A DNA stretch of 57,598 bases from Gammaproteobacteria bacterium (GTDB lineage Bacteria; Pseudomonadota; Gammaproteobacteria; CAJXQU01): positions 1 to 57,598 of the forward strand of contig JALSRM010000034.1 of NCBI GenBank assembly GCA_026984775.1, read 5' to 3'. The translations under genes were made by a program, and so were the position numbers. The notes under the pieces were generated by a model, which worked only from the letters and a program-made list of their open reading frames with translations, had not been told where the DNA came from and did no database searches. Shown here one piece after another: positions 37,549-47,416 of this stretch (position 1 is its first letter; every line of letters begins with the position of its first letter).

Positions 37549-38403
37549 TCAATCCGTAATTTTCCCGATGGCCTGTCCCATCTGTACGGGCTTTCCTGCA
37601 AACCGTTGGTCATCGAGATGAACCCGGTCCTTACCAAAAAGCAGAATCACTGTCGAGCCCATATTGAAACGGCCCATCTCCTCTCCCTTTTTCAACAAAA
37701 GATCGCCATCGTAATCCCAAGTCTGGATCGCTTTTCCGTAAGGTGGGGTGATGGTTCTTTCGTGCCAGACAGTCTCCATGCTGCCCACAAAGATGGCACC
37801 GACCATGATCAGGGCCATGGGACCTGCTTGGGTTTCAAAAAGTGTGATCACGCGCTCGTTTCTGGCGAACAGGTTGGGTACATGGCGAACGGTACGTTGG
37901 TTGACTGCAAACAATTTGCCAGGAACGTAGATCATTTTTTTTAGTCTGCCGTCCACTGGCATATGAATGCGGTGATAATCGCGGGGAGATAGATAAAGGG
38001 TGGAAAACTCTCCATCGGTAAAATTGAGTGCAAGCGCCTCATCTCCACCCAGCAAGGTGGAGAGAGAGAAATATTCTCCCTTGGCCTGAACTACCCGGTC
38101 ATGCTCAATGGCACCGATCTGGCTGATCATTCCGTCAACCGGAGAGACAATGGAGTCCGGGGCTTGATCAATGGTTCTGGCGTCTGATCTCAGCTGCCGA
38201 ATAAAAAAATCGTTGAAATGGATGAAGCGATCCGGATCGTTTTCGGCAGCAATGGACAGATCCACCCGATAGAGTTTGATGAAAGTTCTGATCAGCAGAT
38301 TTTTGATCAGGGGAATTTTGCATCGTGTGATGCGGTATATCTGGCAGGAGAGCCAGTGTTGGGGAATGATGCACTGGAGAAAAATGAAAAGTTTGTCGAT
38401 CAA
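37549..38403 (-). CDS. psd: phosphatidylserine decarboxylase proenzyme
   Basis: 284 residues, reading from a TTG start. The self-cleavage site is in NMGSTVILLF (Gly249-Ser250), where the serine becomes the pyruvoyl group of the alpha chain. The N-terminal part has a hydrophobic membrane-associating segment, and the core has SPVDG and YLSPRDYHRIHMP typical of the family. It makes phosphatidylethanolamine at the inner membrane. The initiating codon is non-standard and the ribosome binding site is weak, so an internal start is possible. Confidence 0.92.
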   Translation of the reverse strand: MIDKLFIFLQCIIPQHWLSCQIYRITRCKIPLIKNLLIRTFIKLYRVDLSIAAENDPDRFIHFNDFFIRQLRSDARTIDQAPDSIVSPVDGMISQIGAIEHDRVVQAKGEYFSLSTLLGGDEALALNFTDGEFSTLYLSPRDYHRIHMPVDGRLKKMIYVPGKLFAVNQRTVRHVPNLFARNERVITLFETQAGPMALIMVGAIFVGSMETVWHERTITPPYGKAIQTWDYDGDLLLKKGEEMGRFNMGSTVILLFGKDRVHLDDQRFAGKPVQMGQAIGKITD

Positions 38404-38465
38404 GGGTTTCGCTTTGACTTGTTGCCAGTGTATTCGTTAAGGGGAAAACTTCAATACTGAAAGAG

Positions 38466-38915
38466 TTATTCCTCTTCAGCTTCAATCTTTTTGACCACGG
38501 CCAGCACTTCAACGGGTTCATTGTTCTCAAAGAACAGTCTGAGTTGAACCTTATCTCCAGCTTGCAGAATTTTATCCTTGCCCATCAACATAAGATGAAA
38601 GCTACCGGGCTTGAACTCAAAAGAGGAATGGGCGGGGATAACGATGTTCTCTACATGACGCATCTTTACGATGCCATTTTCCAGCATACTCTGATGGAAC
38701 ATGATATGTTTGAAACGGCTGCTTTCTGCATCGGTGAGAATGATATCCTTATCAGTTGGGTTTTTAATAACCATGTAAGCGGCAAGCACTTCAACGGGTG
38801 GAGGAGCCTCCCGGATCCAGGCTTTTTCGATCACGACGGTTTCTTCGGCCAGAAGATGAGGTGTGAGCAAAAGTGCCGGTACTAACGAAAGGAGAAGAAT
38901 GACCAGTTTTTTCAT
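38466..38915 (-). CDS. periplasmic copper chaperone PCu(A)C
   Basis: 149 residues. A signal peptide ends at about residue 23. The copper(I) site H-x10-M-x21-H-x-M is exact: His74, Met85, His107 and Met109. Family knowledge: PCuAC passes copper to the Cu-A site of cytochrome oxidase with SCO. The ATG overlaps the SCO gene's stop by 4 bases, so the two are co-translated. Confidence 0.93.
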   Translation of the reverse strand: MKKLVILLLSLVPALLLTPHLLAEETVVIEKAWIREAPPPVEVLAAYMVIKNPTDKDIILTDAESSRFKHIMFHQSMLENGIVKMRHVENIVIPAHSSFEFKPGSFHLMLMGKDKILQAGDKVQLRLFFENNEPVEVLAVVKKIEAEEE

Positions 38916-39571
38916 GACGAGGCCTGTTTTTCGATAAATTTCCGCATTTCAAGATAACGCTGCATGATATCTTCCTTGTTGTGAGGAGGCGAGAAAACCC
39001 CGATCAATCTTGCCTCGGGGCCAATGAGGAAAATGGAGGCGGTATGATCCATAATGTAGCCCTCTTTACCTGTTTTCTGGTCATCGACTTTCATTGAAAG
39101 AATCCCCAACTGTCCGGTCAGTATGGAGAGCTTTTCCGGAGTTCCGCTCAGCCCGCGGAAATCAGGATTGAAATAGGTAATATAATCAGCCAGGTGTTTT
39201 GGTGTATCCCTTTCTGGGTCGATGGTGATAAAAACAACCTGAGGGGCCGATTTTTTCTCACTCTTCAGTTCGTCGACAACGGAGTCAAGTAGCGTCATGG
39301 TTGTCGGGCAGACGTCGGGACAGTGGGTATACCCAAAAAAAAGCATTGACCATCGGCCTTTGAGATCTTCCAGTGTGAAAGGAGTGTTATTCTGATCACG
39401 AAGCTCGAACACAGTGAGTGGCTTCGGAGCTGGCCAAAGCAGCCCCGGGATCTTTTGTTGCGTGTGGGCGATCCGTTGCGGTTTATCCAGCGAAAGGAAG
39501 AGAAAGGCACCTGCAAGGAGCGCCGCCAAGGCTAACAGAATCAGTGGTGTTTTTCCGGAAGCCGAACTCAT
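38912..39571 (-). CDS. SCO1/SenC copper-delivery protein
   Basis: 219 residues. An N-terminal membrane anchor (about 9-27) holds a thioredoxin-fold domain with the metal motif CPDVC (Cys84, Cys88) in GYTHCPDVCPTTM and the third ligand His176 in MDHTASIF. It delivers copper or reduces cysteines during cytochrome c oxidase assembly. Coupled by overlap to the PCuAC gene. No oxidase subunit is in the window. Confidence 0.94.
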   Translation of the reverse strand: MSSASGKTPLILLALAALLAGAFLFLSLDKPQRIAHTQQKIPGLLWPAPKPLTVFELRDQNNTPFTLEDLKGRWSMLFFGYTHCPDVCPTTMTLLDSVVDELKSEKKSAPQVVFITIDPERDTPKHLADYITYFNPDFRGLSGTPEKLSILTGQLGILSMKVDDQKTGKEGYIMDHTASIFLIGPEARLIGVFSPPHNKEDIMQRYLEMRKFIEKQASS

Positions 39572-39629
39572 GATATGGAAAGTATAAGCTACTTTGCCCG
39601 GGATGGGTAAGCCCGGGCAAAGTATTATC

Positions 39630-40370
39630 CTATTCTACAAGAACCAGGGATGAGATCTTCCTGCTTCTAAGATCGATTCTGTCACTGGCGACATTTGAGA
39701 GTTTTTCGATCGTTGCCTTATCGTCCATTACAACAACCTTTTTGACCTGGAAGTAGATACGTTTCGGCCCATCTCCTGCACTGAGCGTAAACAGAGGAGT
39801 CTTTTGGAACGCTACCCATTTTGCATCTCTGAATTGAGGATCTTCACTGACCCGGTAATGTGTGGGTTCACCCTGGATCCTGGGTATCAGGACAACACTT
39901 CGGCTTGAGGTGGTCATGTGTCCCCGGTCAATTTTTATTCCGTCAACTTTCAAGACGGGCCCTTTCGGCGTGACATCCTTGATCTCGATAATTTTCGGGG
40001 GAGCATTACAAACGGGGCCAAGTCCACCCTTTGGGAGGTGGATTATCCGCGTGAAATCTGCTGCTGTTGTAGCTACAATTCGTTTGATTCCTTTGTATTG
40101 CTGGGCAGAAACGGTGATCAGCATTTCAGTATCCGGCAGATCGCTGAAGGTGGCATTTCCATGACGATCCGTTCTAACAGCCCCGAACTGTTGGTTATTT
40201 CCCGGTGTACCCAGGCAAACGGCAATATTTTTCAGAGGTCTTGATTTATCTGCGTCCAGCACACGTACTTTCAGGCTGTATGCGTGAGTGGAAAGACTTA
40301 TTGTCGTCAATCCAATGAGAAAAAGTGAAATGATGCCCTTGAGAAAGGTGATGCAGAATTGTCTGTCCAT
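39630..40370 (-). CDS. secreted hypothetical protein with carboxypeptidase-regulatory-like domain
   Basis: 246 residues from the ATG at 40370, which has GAGAGGGA six bases upstream; an ATG 15 bases earlier is less likely. The signal peptide ends at about STHA (30). Residues 32-110 resemble a carboxypeptidase regulatory-like or Ig-like beta domain (LKVRVLDADKSRPLKNIAVC, VRTDRHGNATFSDLPD). The rest is beta-rich with no recognised family. It lies 58 bases upstream of the SCO gene in the same direction and could share its transcript. The upstream region has a TTGACACA / TGTGTCAA inverted repeat. Confidence 0.75.
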   Translation of the reverse strand: MDRQFCITFLKGIISLFLIGLTTISLSTHAYSLKVRVLDADKSRPLKNIAVCLGTPGNNQQFGAVRTDRHGNATFSDLPDTEMLITVSAQQYKGIKRIVATTAADFTRIIHLPKGGLGPVCNAPPKIIEIKDVTPKGPVLKVDGIKIDRGHMTTSSRSVVLIPRIQGEPTHYRVSEDPQFRDAKWVAFQKTPLFTLSAGDGPKRIYFQVKKVVVMDDKATIEKLSNVASDRIDLRSRKISSLVLVE

Positions 40371-40408
40371 AGTAGTCCCTCTCATATATCCTTAATTGTT
40401 ATTCTAAA

Positions 40409-40451
40409 TTGACACAGTGATTGTGACAGAAATGTGTCAATTATTTGACAC
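40409..40451. promoter_or_regulatory. TTGACACA inverted repeat between divergent genes
   Basis: TTGACACA at 40409-40416 and TGTGTCAA at 40433-40440 are perfect arms 16 bases apart. A third TTGACAC follows at 40445-40451 in the first orientation, and TGTGACA lies between the arms (40423-40429). TTGACA also matches a -35 box in both directions. It could be a two- or three-half-site operator for the secreted protein and lgt. Confidence 0.4.
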
Positions 40452-40531
40452 TATAGCATATTTCAGTTCATTGTGTAGTTCATGCAAGAGATTTCCTCTT
40501 TGAAGTAAGACCGGATAGAATTCTTCATTCC

Positions 40532-41314
40532 ATGATTCAGTTTCCAGATATCGATCCCATTGCCGTTCAAATTGGTCCCCTGGCTATTCGCTGGTATGGG
40601 ATCAGCTATGTTATCGGTATTGGTCTGGCTTGGGTTTTGTTGAACTGGCGGGCAAAAAAACGCGCGGATTGGAACAGTGACCAGGTGGCTGACCTGGTAG
40701 TTTATTGTGCAATGGGGGTTGTTCTGGGTGGACGTTTCGGATATGTCGTGTTGTATAAATTCTCCGAGTATCTGGCTCATCCCCTTTCTATCTTCAAGGT
40801 CTGGGAAGGGGGAATGTCCTTCCATGGTGGTTTGATCGGAGTTCTAATTTCGATCACATTGTTTTCAAGGAAAACAGGCAAGTCTTTTTTTGAGATCTCG
40901 GACTATATCGCCCCGGTTGTTCCAGTGGGGCTGTTCTTTGGCCGGATTGCAAACTTTATCAATGCAGAACTCTGGGGTGCACCAACAGACAAGCCTTGGG
41001 GGGTCGTGTTTCCAGGTCAGAGTATTGCACGGCATCCCTCCCAATTATATGAGGCTTTTCTTGAGGGCATTGTATTGTTCCTGATCTTGTGGACTTTCTC
41101 ACGCAATGAAAGACCTGTACGCGCTGTCTCCGGGCTATTCCTGCTGGGTTATGGTTGTTTTCGTTTTCTGATCGAGTTTATTCGTGAACCGGATGCGCAT
41201 GTGGGTTATATCGCGTTTGGTTGGGTGACACTGGGTCAGGTTTATTCAATCCCCATGATCATTGCCGGGTTGATTCTGCTGATTCTGGCCTACCGAACAA
41301 ACGAGGAAGCATAG
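40532..41314 (+). CDS. lgt: prolipoprotein diacylglyceryl transferase
   Basis: 260 residues with about seven membrane helices. The catalytic region has FHGGLIG (His98-Gly103), Arg138 in FGRIANFINAELWG and HPSQLYEA (168-175). Lgt transfers diacylglycerol from phosphatidylglycerol to the lipobox cysteine of prolipoproteins, such as the 61-residue lipoprotein in this window. thyA starts directly after its stop, so the two are coupled. Confidence 0.96.
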   Translation: MIQFPDIDPIAVQIGPLAIRWYGISYVIGIGLAWVLLNWRAKKRADWNSDQVADLVVYCAMGVVLGGRFGYVVLYKFSEYLAHPLSIFKVWEGGMSFHGGLIGVLISITLFSRKTGKSFFEISDYIAPVVPVGLFFGRIANFINAELWGAPTDKPWGVVFPGQSIARHPSQLYEAFLEGIVLFLILWTFSRNERPVRAVSGLFLLGYGCFRFLIEFIREPDAHVGYIAFGWVTLGQVYSIPMIIAGLILLILAYRTNEEA

Positions 41315-42109
41315 ATGCAACAGTATCTCGATCTTTTGCAGCATGTGATGGATCATGGTGTAGAGAAAAATGACCGTACTGGAACGGGAACGAGGAGCGT
41401 GTTCGGCTACCAGATGCGGTTTGATCTGTCCCATGGGTTTCCCGCGATCACGACCAAGCGCATTCATTTCAAATCCGTAATCCATGAGTTGCTGTGGTTT
41501 CTGAGAGGAGAGACCAATGTACGCAGTCTCCAGCGTGAAGGGGTCACGATCTGGGACGAGTGGGCCGATGAAAATGGGGAATTGGGTCCTGTTTACGGGG
41601 CGCAGTGGCGTTCTTGGCCCGCTGCGGACGGCCGTCACTTTGATCAGATCACGCAAGTGATCGAACAGATAAAATCTGATCCGGATTCCCGGCGTTTGAT
41701 CGTCAGCGCCTGGAATGTGGGTGAACTCGACAAGATGGCCCTGGCCCCGTGTCATGCTTTTTTCCAGTTTTATGTGGCCAATGGGAAACTTTCCTGCCAA
41801 CTCTATCAGCGCAGCGCAGATATTTTTCTTGGTGTCCCTTTCAATATATCTTCCTACGCCCTGTTGACCATGATGATCGCACAGGTGGCTGGACTACAGC
41901 CGGGTGAGTTCGTGCATACGCTGGGAGATGCGCACATCTACACTAACCATTTCGAGCAGGTTGAAACCCAGCTGATGCGTGATCCGTTGCCGTTACCGGA
42001 AATACGTATCAACCCGGATGTGGAATCGATCTTCGATTTCAGATATGAAGATTTTGAATTGATCAATTATCAGTGCCATCCGCCGATTGTGGCACCAATT
42101 GCGGTATGA
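41315..42109 (+). CDS. thyA: thymidylate synthase
   Basis: 264 residues. The nucleophile Cys146 is in [10 protein letters not shown], and the phosphate-binding arginine region DRTGTGTRS is at 20-28. It makes dTMP from dUMP with methylenetetrahydrofolate. It follows lgt without a gap and overlaps folA by an ATGA junction, so the DHF it produces is recycled by its operon partner. Confidence 0.97.
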   Translation: MQQYLDLLQHVMDHGVEKNDRTGTGTRSVFGYQMRFDLSHGFPAITTKRIHFKSVIHELLWFLRGETNVRSLQREGVTIWDEWADENGELGPVYGAQWRSWPAADGRHFDQITQVIEQIKSDPDSRRLIVSAWNVGELDKMALAPCHAFFQFYVANGKLSCQLYQRSADIFLGVPFNISSYALLTMMIAQVAGLQPGEFVHTLGDAHIYTNHFEQVETQLMRDPLPLPEIRINPDVESIFDFRYEDFELINYQCHPPIVAPIAV

Positions 42110-42624
42110 AACTTTCACTGGTCGTCGCCATGGATCAAAACCGGGTCATCGGCATCAATGGAGGACTACCTTGGCACCTTTCTTCTGATCTGAAATATTT
42201 TCGTGATATTACGATGGGCAAACCCATCATTATGGGACGTAAAACGTATGAATCCATAGGTCGCCCATTACCTGGAAGGCGCAATATTGTTGTTACCAGA
42301 AACACGGATTTCGAAGCGCCCGGTTGTGATGTCGTGACCTCACTGGAAACTGCGTTGGAACTGGTAAAGGATGTGCCCGAAGTGATGATGGTGGGAGGAG
42401 CATCACTCTATATCGATACTCTTCCGCTTGCCGATCACATCTATATGACAGAAGTACATGCCGAGGTCGAAGGGGATACTTGGTTTCCTGAAATTGATCT
42501 GGATGAGTGGCACGAGGTTTCAAGACTCCGGTTTTCTGCTGATGAAAAAAATGAATACGATTACAGTTTTGTCGTTTATGAGCGTATCTTTCCGAAAGAA
42601 GATCAAGGTGTGAAGATGAGCTGA
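42106..42624 (+). CDS. folA: dihydrofolate reductase
   Basis: 172 residues from the ATG overlapping the thyA stop. The N-terminus [20 protein letters not shown], the PWHL loop (residues 20-24), [15 protein letters not shown] and [10 protein letters not shown] are family hallmarks. It reduces dihydrofolate to tetrahydrofolate. An earlier in-frame ATG lies inside thyA coding sequence and is not used. It ends the lgt-thyA-folA operon. Confidence 0.96.
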   Translation: MKLSLVVAMDQNRVIGINGGLPWHLSSDLKYFRDITMGKPIIMGRKTYESIGRPLPGRRNIVVTRNTDFEAPGCDVVTSLETALELVKDVPEVMMVGGASLYIDTLPLADHIYMTEVHAEVEGDTWFPEIDLDEWHEVSRLRFSADEKNEYDYSFVVYERIFPKEDQGVKMS

Positions 42625-42642
42625 TCCTGTTGGGCAAGATTC

Positions 42643-42670
42643 TTGTCTTTTATGAAAATGACCTTATATA
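42643..42670 (+). promoter_or_regulatory. likely lon promoter
   Basis: TTGTCT (42643-42648), 16 bases, then TATATA (42665-42670) fit a sigma-70 promoter 66 bases before the lon GTG. Overlapping CTTGTC and ACCTTATATA weakly resemble a heat-shock (sigma-32) promoter, which would fit Lon, but the -10 lacks the usual C run. Confidence 0.45.
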
Positions 42671-42735
42671 AACGTAACCAGGCTACATCACCCATGAAGC
42701 TGAACCATTCCAACAACTTTTAAAAGGGAGCCAAC

Positions 42736-45090
42736 GTGAGCGAATCAGATATTATATGGACACCAGATGCTGAAGTGCTTCCAGCAACCACGGAAGACAT
42801 TTTGATTATTGTGCCTGTAAGGAACATGGTCATGTTCCCAGGTGTTATGATGCCCATGCAGGTGGGGCGTGAGTCATCCATAGCTGCCATCGAAGAGGCC
42901 ATTGCAAGCAAGAGACGTATCGGTCTGCTCATGCAGCGTGATCCGGGAGTGGAAAAACCCCAACCAGATGATCTCTACCGTATCGGTACCTCTGCGACCA
43001 TCCTCCGCTATGGCAAGACCCCTCAGGAGGATGTCCACCATCTGATCGTTCAGGGCGAACAACGGTTCCGGATTCTGGAGTTTATTGAAGGCCATCCCTT
43101 CATGTTGGCAAGAGTCGATTTCATCCGCGAAAAGGAAGAGATGAGTACGGAGATAGAGGCTCGTGTACATCGTTTGAAAACATTGGCACTTGAAGGGCTG
43201 GAATTATTGCCGCACGCGCCGATGGAACTGGCCAATGCCATCCAGAGTATAACCTCACCTTCCGATCTGGCGGATATTGTCGCCAGTTTTATCGACATTG
43301 AACCGGAAGAAAAACAAGATGTTCTCGAAACCCTTGTTCTGAAGGAGCGATTGGATAAGGTCATCGAGCACGTCAGTCATCGTCTCGAAGTCCTCAAGAT
43401 CTCGAACAAGATCCACGCACGCACCCAGGAAAAACTCAGTGAACGTCAGCGCGAATACATGCTGCGGGAACAGATGGAGGAGATCAAACGTGAACTGGGT
43501 GAGGATGAAGGTTCCGAGATTGAAGAGTTGGCCGAGGCGATCGCAAAAGCCGAAATGCCGGAACAAGTGGAAGAGCAAGCGCTCAAGGAACTCCGCCGTC
43601 TCGAACGGATGCCCGAATCCTCATCGGAATATTCTATCAGCCGTACCTATCTCGACTGGTTGATCGATCTACCCTGGAACACACTCGATCAGGAACAGAT
43701 CGACATAGAGAAGGCACGCAAGATCCTCGATGAAGATCACTATGGGCTGGAGAAGATCAAAAAACGCATCCTCGAATACCTTGCGGTACGAAAATTGAAT
43801 CCGGAAGGTCGTAGTCCGATCCTCTGTTTCGTTGGTCCTCCTGGTGTCGGTAAGACATCGCTTGGCCAGAGCATCGCACGGGCTATTGGTCTCGAATTCA
43901 TCCGTGCGAGCATGGGTGGCGTTCATGACGAGGCTGAGATCCGCGGACACCGGCGTACCTATATTGGTGCCATGCCCGGCAAGATCATCCAGAGTATCCG
44001 CAAAGCGGGCACCCGTAATCCGGTCTTTATGCTCGATGAAATGGACAAGCTATCCGCCAGTTTCCATGGCGATCCATCCGCTGCCTTGCTGGAAGTTCTG
44101 GATCCGGAACAGAACTCGAGCTTCGAGGATAACTATCTCGGTGTGCCGTTTGATCTGAGCAAGGTGCTGTTCATCGGCACGGCCAATGTGCTCTATGATA
44201 TTCCTGGACCGCTGCGCGATCGCATGGAGATCATTGAGCTCAATGGTTATACCGATGAAGAGAAATACCATATCGCGAAAAAATACCTGGTCAAGCGACA
44301 ACTGGAACAGAATGGTCTCAAGGCGAGCCAGGTCATGCTCACGGCCAAAGCCCTGAGAAAGATCATCACCGGGTATACCAAGGAAGCGGGTGTGCGTAAT
44401 CTTGAGCGCCAGATTGGTGCCGTCTTTCGCAGCGTGGCAGTGCGAGTTGCAGAAGGGGAGAACGGCAAGATCAAAATCGATGTGAATGATCTGCACGAGA
44501 TCCTTGGCGCACAGAAATATGAAAGCGAAGTGGCCCTGCGTACCAGTATTCCCGGAGTGGCGACAGGGCTTGCCTGGACACCTGTGGGCGGGGATATCCT
44601 GTTTGTGGAGTCCACCAAGACGCCTGGCAAGGGCAACCTGATTCTCACCGGACAGCTTGGCGATGTGATGAAAGAGAGTGCCCAGGCCGCTTTTACCCTG
44701 GTCAAGGCAAGACATGAGAAATTGGGTATCGATCCGCAAGCGTTTCAGAAATACGATATCCATGTTCATGTTCCCGCCGGGGCCATACCGAAAGATGGGC
44801 CCAGTGCCGGCGTGGCCATGTATCTATCACTGGTATCTCTGTTAACCAACCGGAAGATCAAAAAAGAAGTTGCCATGACGGGTGAGATCAGCTTGCGCGG
44901 CCTGGTTCTTCCCATTGGTGGCCTCAAAGAGAAAGCTATTGCTGCTGCACATGCAGGGATCAAAACCGTCATGATCCCGAAACGAAATGAACGGGATCTG
45001 GAGGACATCCCCGAGTCTGCACGGAAAAAACTGAAATTTGTTCTGCTGGAAAAGGTGGAAGACGCGCTCGACGTCGCACTTGGCAACTGA
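42736..45090 (+). CDS. lon: Lon ATP-dependent protease
   Basis: 784 residues from a GTG start. An N-terminal LAN domain (about 20-215) and a long coiled-coil linker precede the AAA+ module with Walker A GPPGVGKT (367-374), and the protease domain has the Ser-Lys dyad Ser690 in PKDGPSAG and Lys733 in GGLKEKAIAA. Lon degrades damaged and regulatory proteins in the cytosol. The gene stands alone, with its own promoter and a very strong terminator. Confidence 0.97.
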   Translation: MSESDIIWTPDAEVLPATTEDILIIVPVRNMVMFPGVMMPMQVGRESSIAAIEEAIASKRRIGLLMQRDPGVEKPQPDDLYRIGTSATILRYGKTPQEDVHHLIVQGEQRFRILEFIEGHPFMLARVDFIREKEEMSTEIEARVHRLKTLALEGLELLPHAPMELANAIQSITSPSDLADIVASFIDIEPEEKQDVLETLVLKERLDKVIEHVSHRLEVLKISNKIHARTQEKLSERQREYMLREQMEEIKRELGEDEGSEIEELAEAIAKAEMPEQVEEQALKELRRLERMPESSSEYSISRTYLDWLIDLPWNTLDQEQIDIEKARKILDEDHYGLEKIKKRILEYLAVRKLNPEGRSPILCFVGPPGVGKTSLGQSIARAIGLEFIRASMGGVHDEAEIRGHRRTYIGAMPGKIIQSIRKAGTRNPVFMLDEMDKLSASFHGDPSAALLEVLDPEQNSSFEDNYLGVPFDLSKVLFIGTANVLYDIPGPLRDRMEIIELNGYTDEEKYHIAKKYLVKRQLEQNGLKASQVMLTAKALRKIITGYTKEAGVRNLERQIGAVFRSVAVRVAEGENGKIKIDVNDLHEILGAQKYESEVALRTSIPGVATGLAWTPVGGDILFVESTKTPGKGNLILTGQLGDVMKESAQAAFTLVKARHEKLGIDPQAFQKYDIHVHVPAGAIPKDGPSAGVAMYLSLVSLLTNRKIKKEVAMTGEISLRGLVLPIGGLKEKAIAAAHAGIKTVMIPKRNERDLEDIPESARKKLKFVLLEKVEDALDVALGN

Positions 45091-45103
45091 TCTTTTCCCA
45101 AAC

Positions 45104-45137
45104 AAACCGTGATCAGCTTCTTTGCTGATCACGGTTT
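45104..45137 (+). terminator. lon terminator
   Basis: AAACCGTGATCAGC (45104-45117) and GCTGATCACGGTTT (45124-45137) form a perfect 14-pair stem with a 6-base loop, 13 bases after the lon stop. It has only a short T-rich tail. The rest of the 45138-45362 gap before the chemotaxis gene holds nothing else that I could identify. Confidence 0.75.
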
Positions 45138-45362
45138 CTGCCCTGCCTTTCTCTTTCAAGCCTTTTGTTTTGGCATTTATCTTGCATGTGTTATGGCAGA
45201 TGGGATCATCGTGCGAAAAAGTCAAAATGGTCCTTGGGGTAGGTTTTCTGAATCTGTTTGTTAGTGAAAGAAAACCAAGCCGATATTATTCAATCACCTT
45301 CCACCACAACACAGTTCGTCACAAGAATGGTGGTTTTGCATCAAAAAATTTCGGAGCAAGAA

Positions 45363-47411
45363 ATGCTTAATAAATTACGTGAGTTATCCATTGTCTATCA
45401 GGCCTCTGTTCTGTTACTCATCGGAACCATTCTGGTTTTTACCTTTTTCACAGGTTTTGTTGCCTGGAATACACGAGATGCACTGATTTCCCAGGAAGGA
45501 GAGTCGCTGGAGAAAGAGACTGGCCTGCTGAAAGAGATGCTGGTTTTTTATGATCAGACACTCAAGCAGAATACAGAGAATCTCAGCGATATCTTTTTTT
45601 CACTCTATCCCTACGAATTCTCTATTGATACATCGGACACCGTCAAAGTAGGCAACTATGATGCACCGCTTCTTAAACATGGAACGGAAACTGTCAATCT
45701 CAACTTTGACAATGTTGATCGTTTCACGGAAACGACCGGAGGTGTAGCCACGATATTTACACGCTATGGGGATGACTTTCTCCGAGTAACAACATCCCTG
45801 AAAAAGGAAAATGGTGAACGCGCCATTGGAACGTTGTTGGGCAAGGACCACCCAGGTTATCAGGGTTTCCTGAACGGCGAGCGTTATTTCGGCAAGGCCC
45901 ACTTGTTCGGCAAGGATTATATGACGCTTTATATCCCTGTGAAATCGGCGTCTGGTGAAGTGGTTGCGATCATGTTCGTAGGATTCGATTTCACCAAGGG
46001 TCTAACTGCGCTCAAGGAATCCATTGGCAAGCTGAGATTTGGTGAAACCGGCTATGCCTTCATCATAGATAAGAAAAATGGTGAGTTTGTTTTGCACCCC
46101 ACAGATGTAGGCAGGAAGGTGCTTGATTTGTCCGATGCGAATGGAAACCCTGTCTTTAGAAAGATGATCAGCCAAAAAGCGGGTGTAATCAACTATTTCT
46201 GGCCGGAAGGTTCGAACGTTAAAGAGAAACTGGTTGCTTTCAGGACGTTTGATGACTGGAACTGGGTCATCGCAGCCGGTGCCAATGTGGATGAACTTGC
46301 GAGTGCAGCAACTTCTCTCAGGAACATATTGATTGGGCTGAGTGTCATTGCCTGTGCATTACTCATTCTCCTGATTGTCGCCGTACTGAAGACCCAGCTG
46401 AAGCCACTCCAATCAATTATGGAAAAACTGCAGCTTATCGGAGCGGGTGATCTGACACAAAGTATCGAGATCGGTGGTTACAAGGTGTCGCCTCGCCAAA
46501 GCAGTTCAAAGAATGAGATCAGGGCGCTTGCTGGTAACATCAATGGCATGGTGAGTGGCTTCAAAGATGTAGTTATCAAGATCCTTGATTCAGCAGCCAA
46601 TATCACACAGGCCTCTTCGGGTTTGCAGAACGTGACACAGAAAAACCAGGAAGGCGTTCAGGCACAGCAGAGTGGAACAGAACAACTTGGATCGGCAATC
46701 GACAAAATGTTGAGAGCAGTTGAAGATGTGACAGCCAGTGCGATATCTGCTGCGGGTCAGACAAAAGAGGCGGACATGCTTGCCGAAGAGAGCCAGCGGG
46801 TGATGTCCGAATCCATGGAGACGATCCGTGCCTTGGCAGCTGAGTTGGAAGATTCCGCCACGCTCATGAACGAGGTGGAAGAAGACAGTAAGACCATCGG
46901 CACCGTACTTGATGTTATTCGTGGTATCGCCGAGCAAACAAACCTGTTGGCCCTCAATGCCGCCATCGAGGCCGCCCGCGCCGGTGAGCAGGGCAGGGGG
47001 TTTGCTGTGGTCGCCGATGAAGTCAGAACTCTGGCGCAGCGCTCCCATGAAGCAACGCAGGAAATCGAAGAGATCATCCAGAAGCTGCAAACGGGAACCA
47101 GCAAAGCGGTGGCAACCATGAAGCAGGGCCAGGAAAAGGGTGAGGCGACGGTGGTCACCTCGACACGCGCAAACGAAGCATTGCAGCAGATTGTGGAAAC
47201 CGTTGGCGTGATTTCGCAGATGAATGATCGTATTGCTGAGGCGGCCAATGAGCAGAAAGCCATGGCGAGTGATATCGATAATGGCATTGGTGTTATCCGC
47301 AGGATAAATTCTGAGGCAGTTGATGGTATTCAGGAAACTTCCGAAGCGGCCAACAGACTTTCACAACTTGCTGCCGAGATGAACAGTTCAGTTGAAAAAT
47401 TCAGAGTCTGA
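45363..47411 (+). CDS. methyl-accepting chemotaxis protein with Cache sensor domain
   Basis: 682 residues from the ATG at 45363 (GGAGCAAGAA upstream); the longer frame upstream is not conserved. The first membrane helix is at about 13-35, then a periplasmic Cache-type sensor ([20 protein letters not shown]), a second helix at about 320-345 and a HAMP linker. The signalling hairpin tip is at about 520-560 ([20 protein letters not shown]). It should sense a small molecule and signal through CheA/CheW. No other che genes are in the window. Confidence 0.92.
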   Translation: MLNKLRELSIVYQASVLLLIGTILVFTFFTGFVAWNTRDALISQEGESLEKETGLLKEMLVFYDQTLKQNTENLSDIFFSLYPYEFSIDTSDTVKVGNYDAPLLKHGTETVNLNFDNVDRFTETTGGVATIFTRYGDDFLRVTTSLKKENGERAIGTLLGKDHPGYQGFLNGERYFGKAHLFGKDYMTLYIPVKSASGEVVAIMFVGFDFTKGLTALKESIGKLRFGETGYAFIIDKKNGEFVLHPTDVGRKVLDLSDANGNPVFRKMISQKAGVINYFWPEGSNVKEKLVAFRTFDDWNWVIAAGANVDELASAATSLRNILIGLSVIACALLILLIVAVLKTQLKPLQSIMEKLQLIGAGDLTQSIEIGGYKVSPRQSSSKNEIRALAGNINGMVSGFKDVVIKILDSAANITQASSGLQNVTQKNQEGVQAQQSGTEQLGSAIDKMLRAVEDVTASAISAAGQTKEADMLAEESQRVMSESMETIRALAAELEDSATLMNEVEEDSKTIGTVLDVIRGIAEQTNLLALNAAIEAARAGEQGRGFAVVADEVRTLAQRSHEATQEIEEIIQKLQTGTSKAVATMKQGQEKGEATVVTSTRANEALQQIVETVGVISQMNDRIAEAANEQKAMASDIDNGIGVIRRINSEAVDGIQETSEAANRLSQLAAEMNSSVEKFRV

Positions 47412-47416
47412 TGGAT

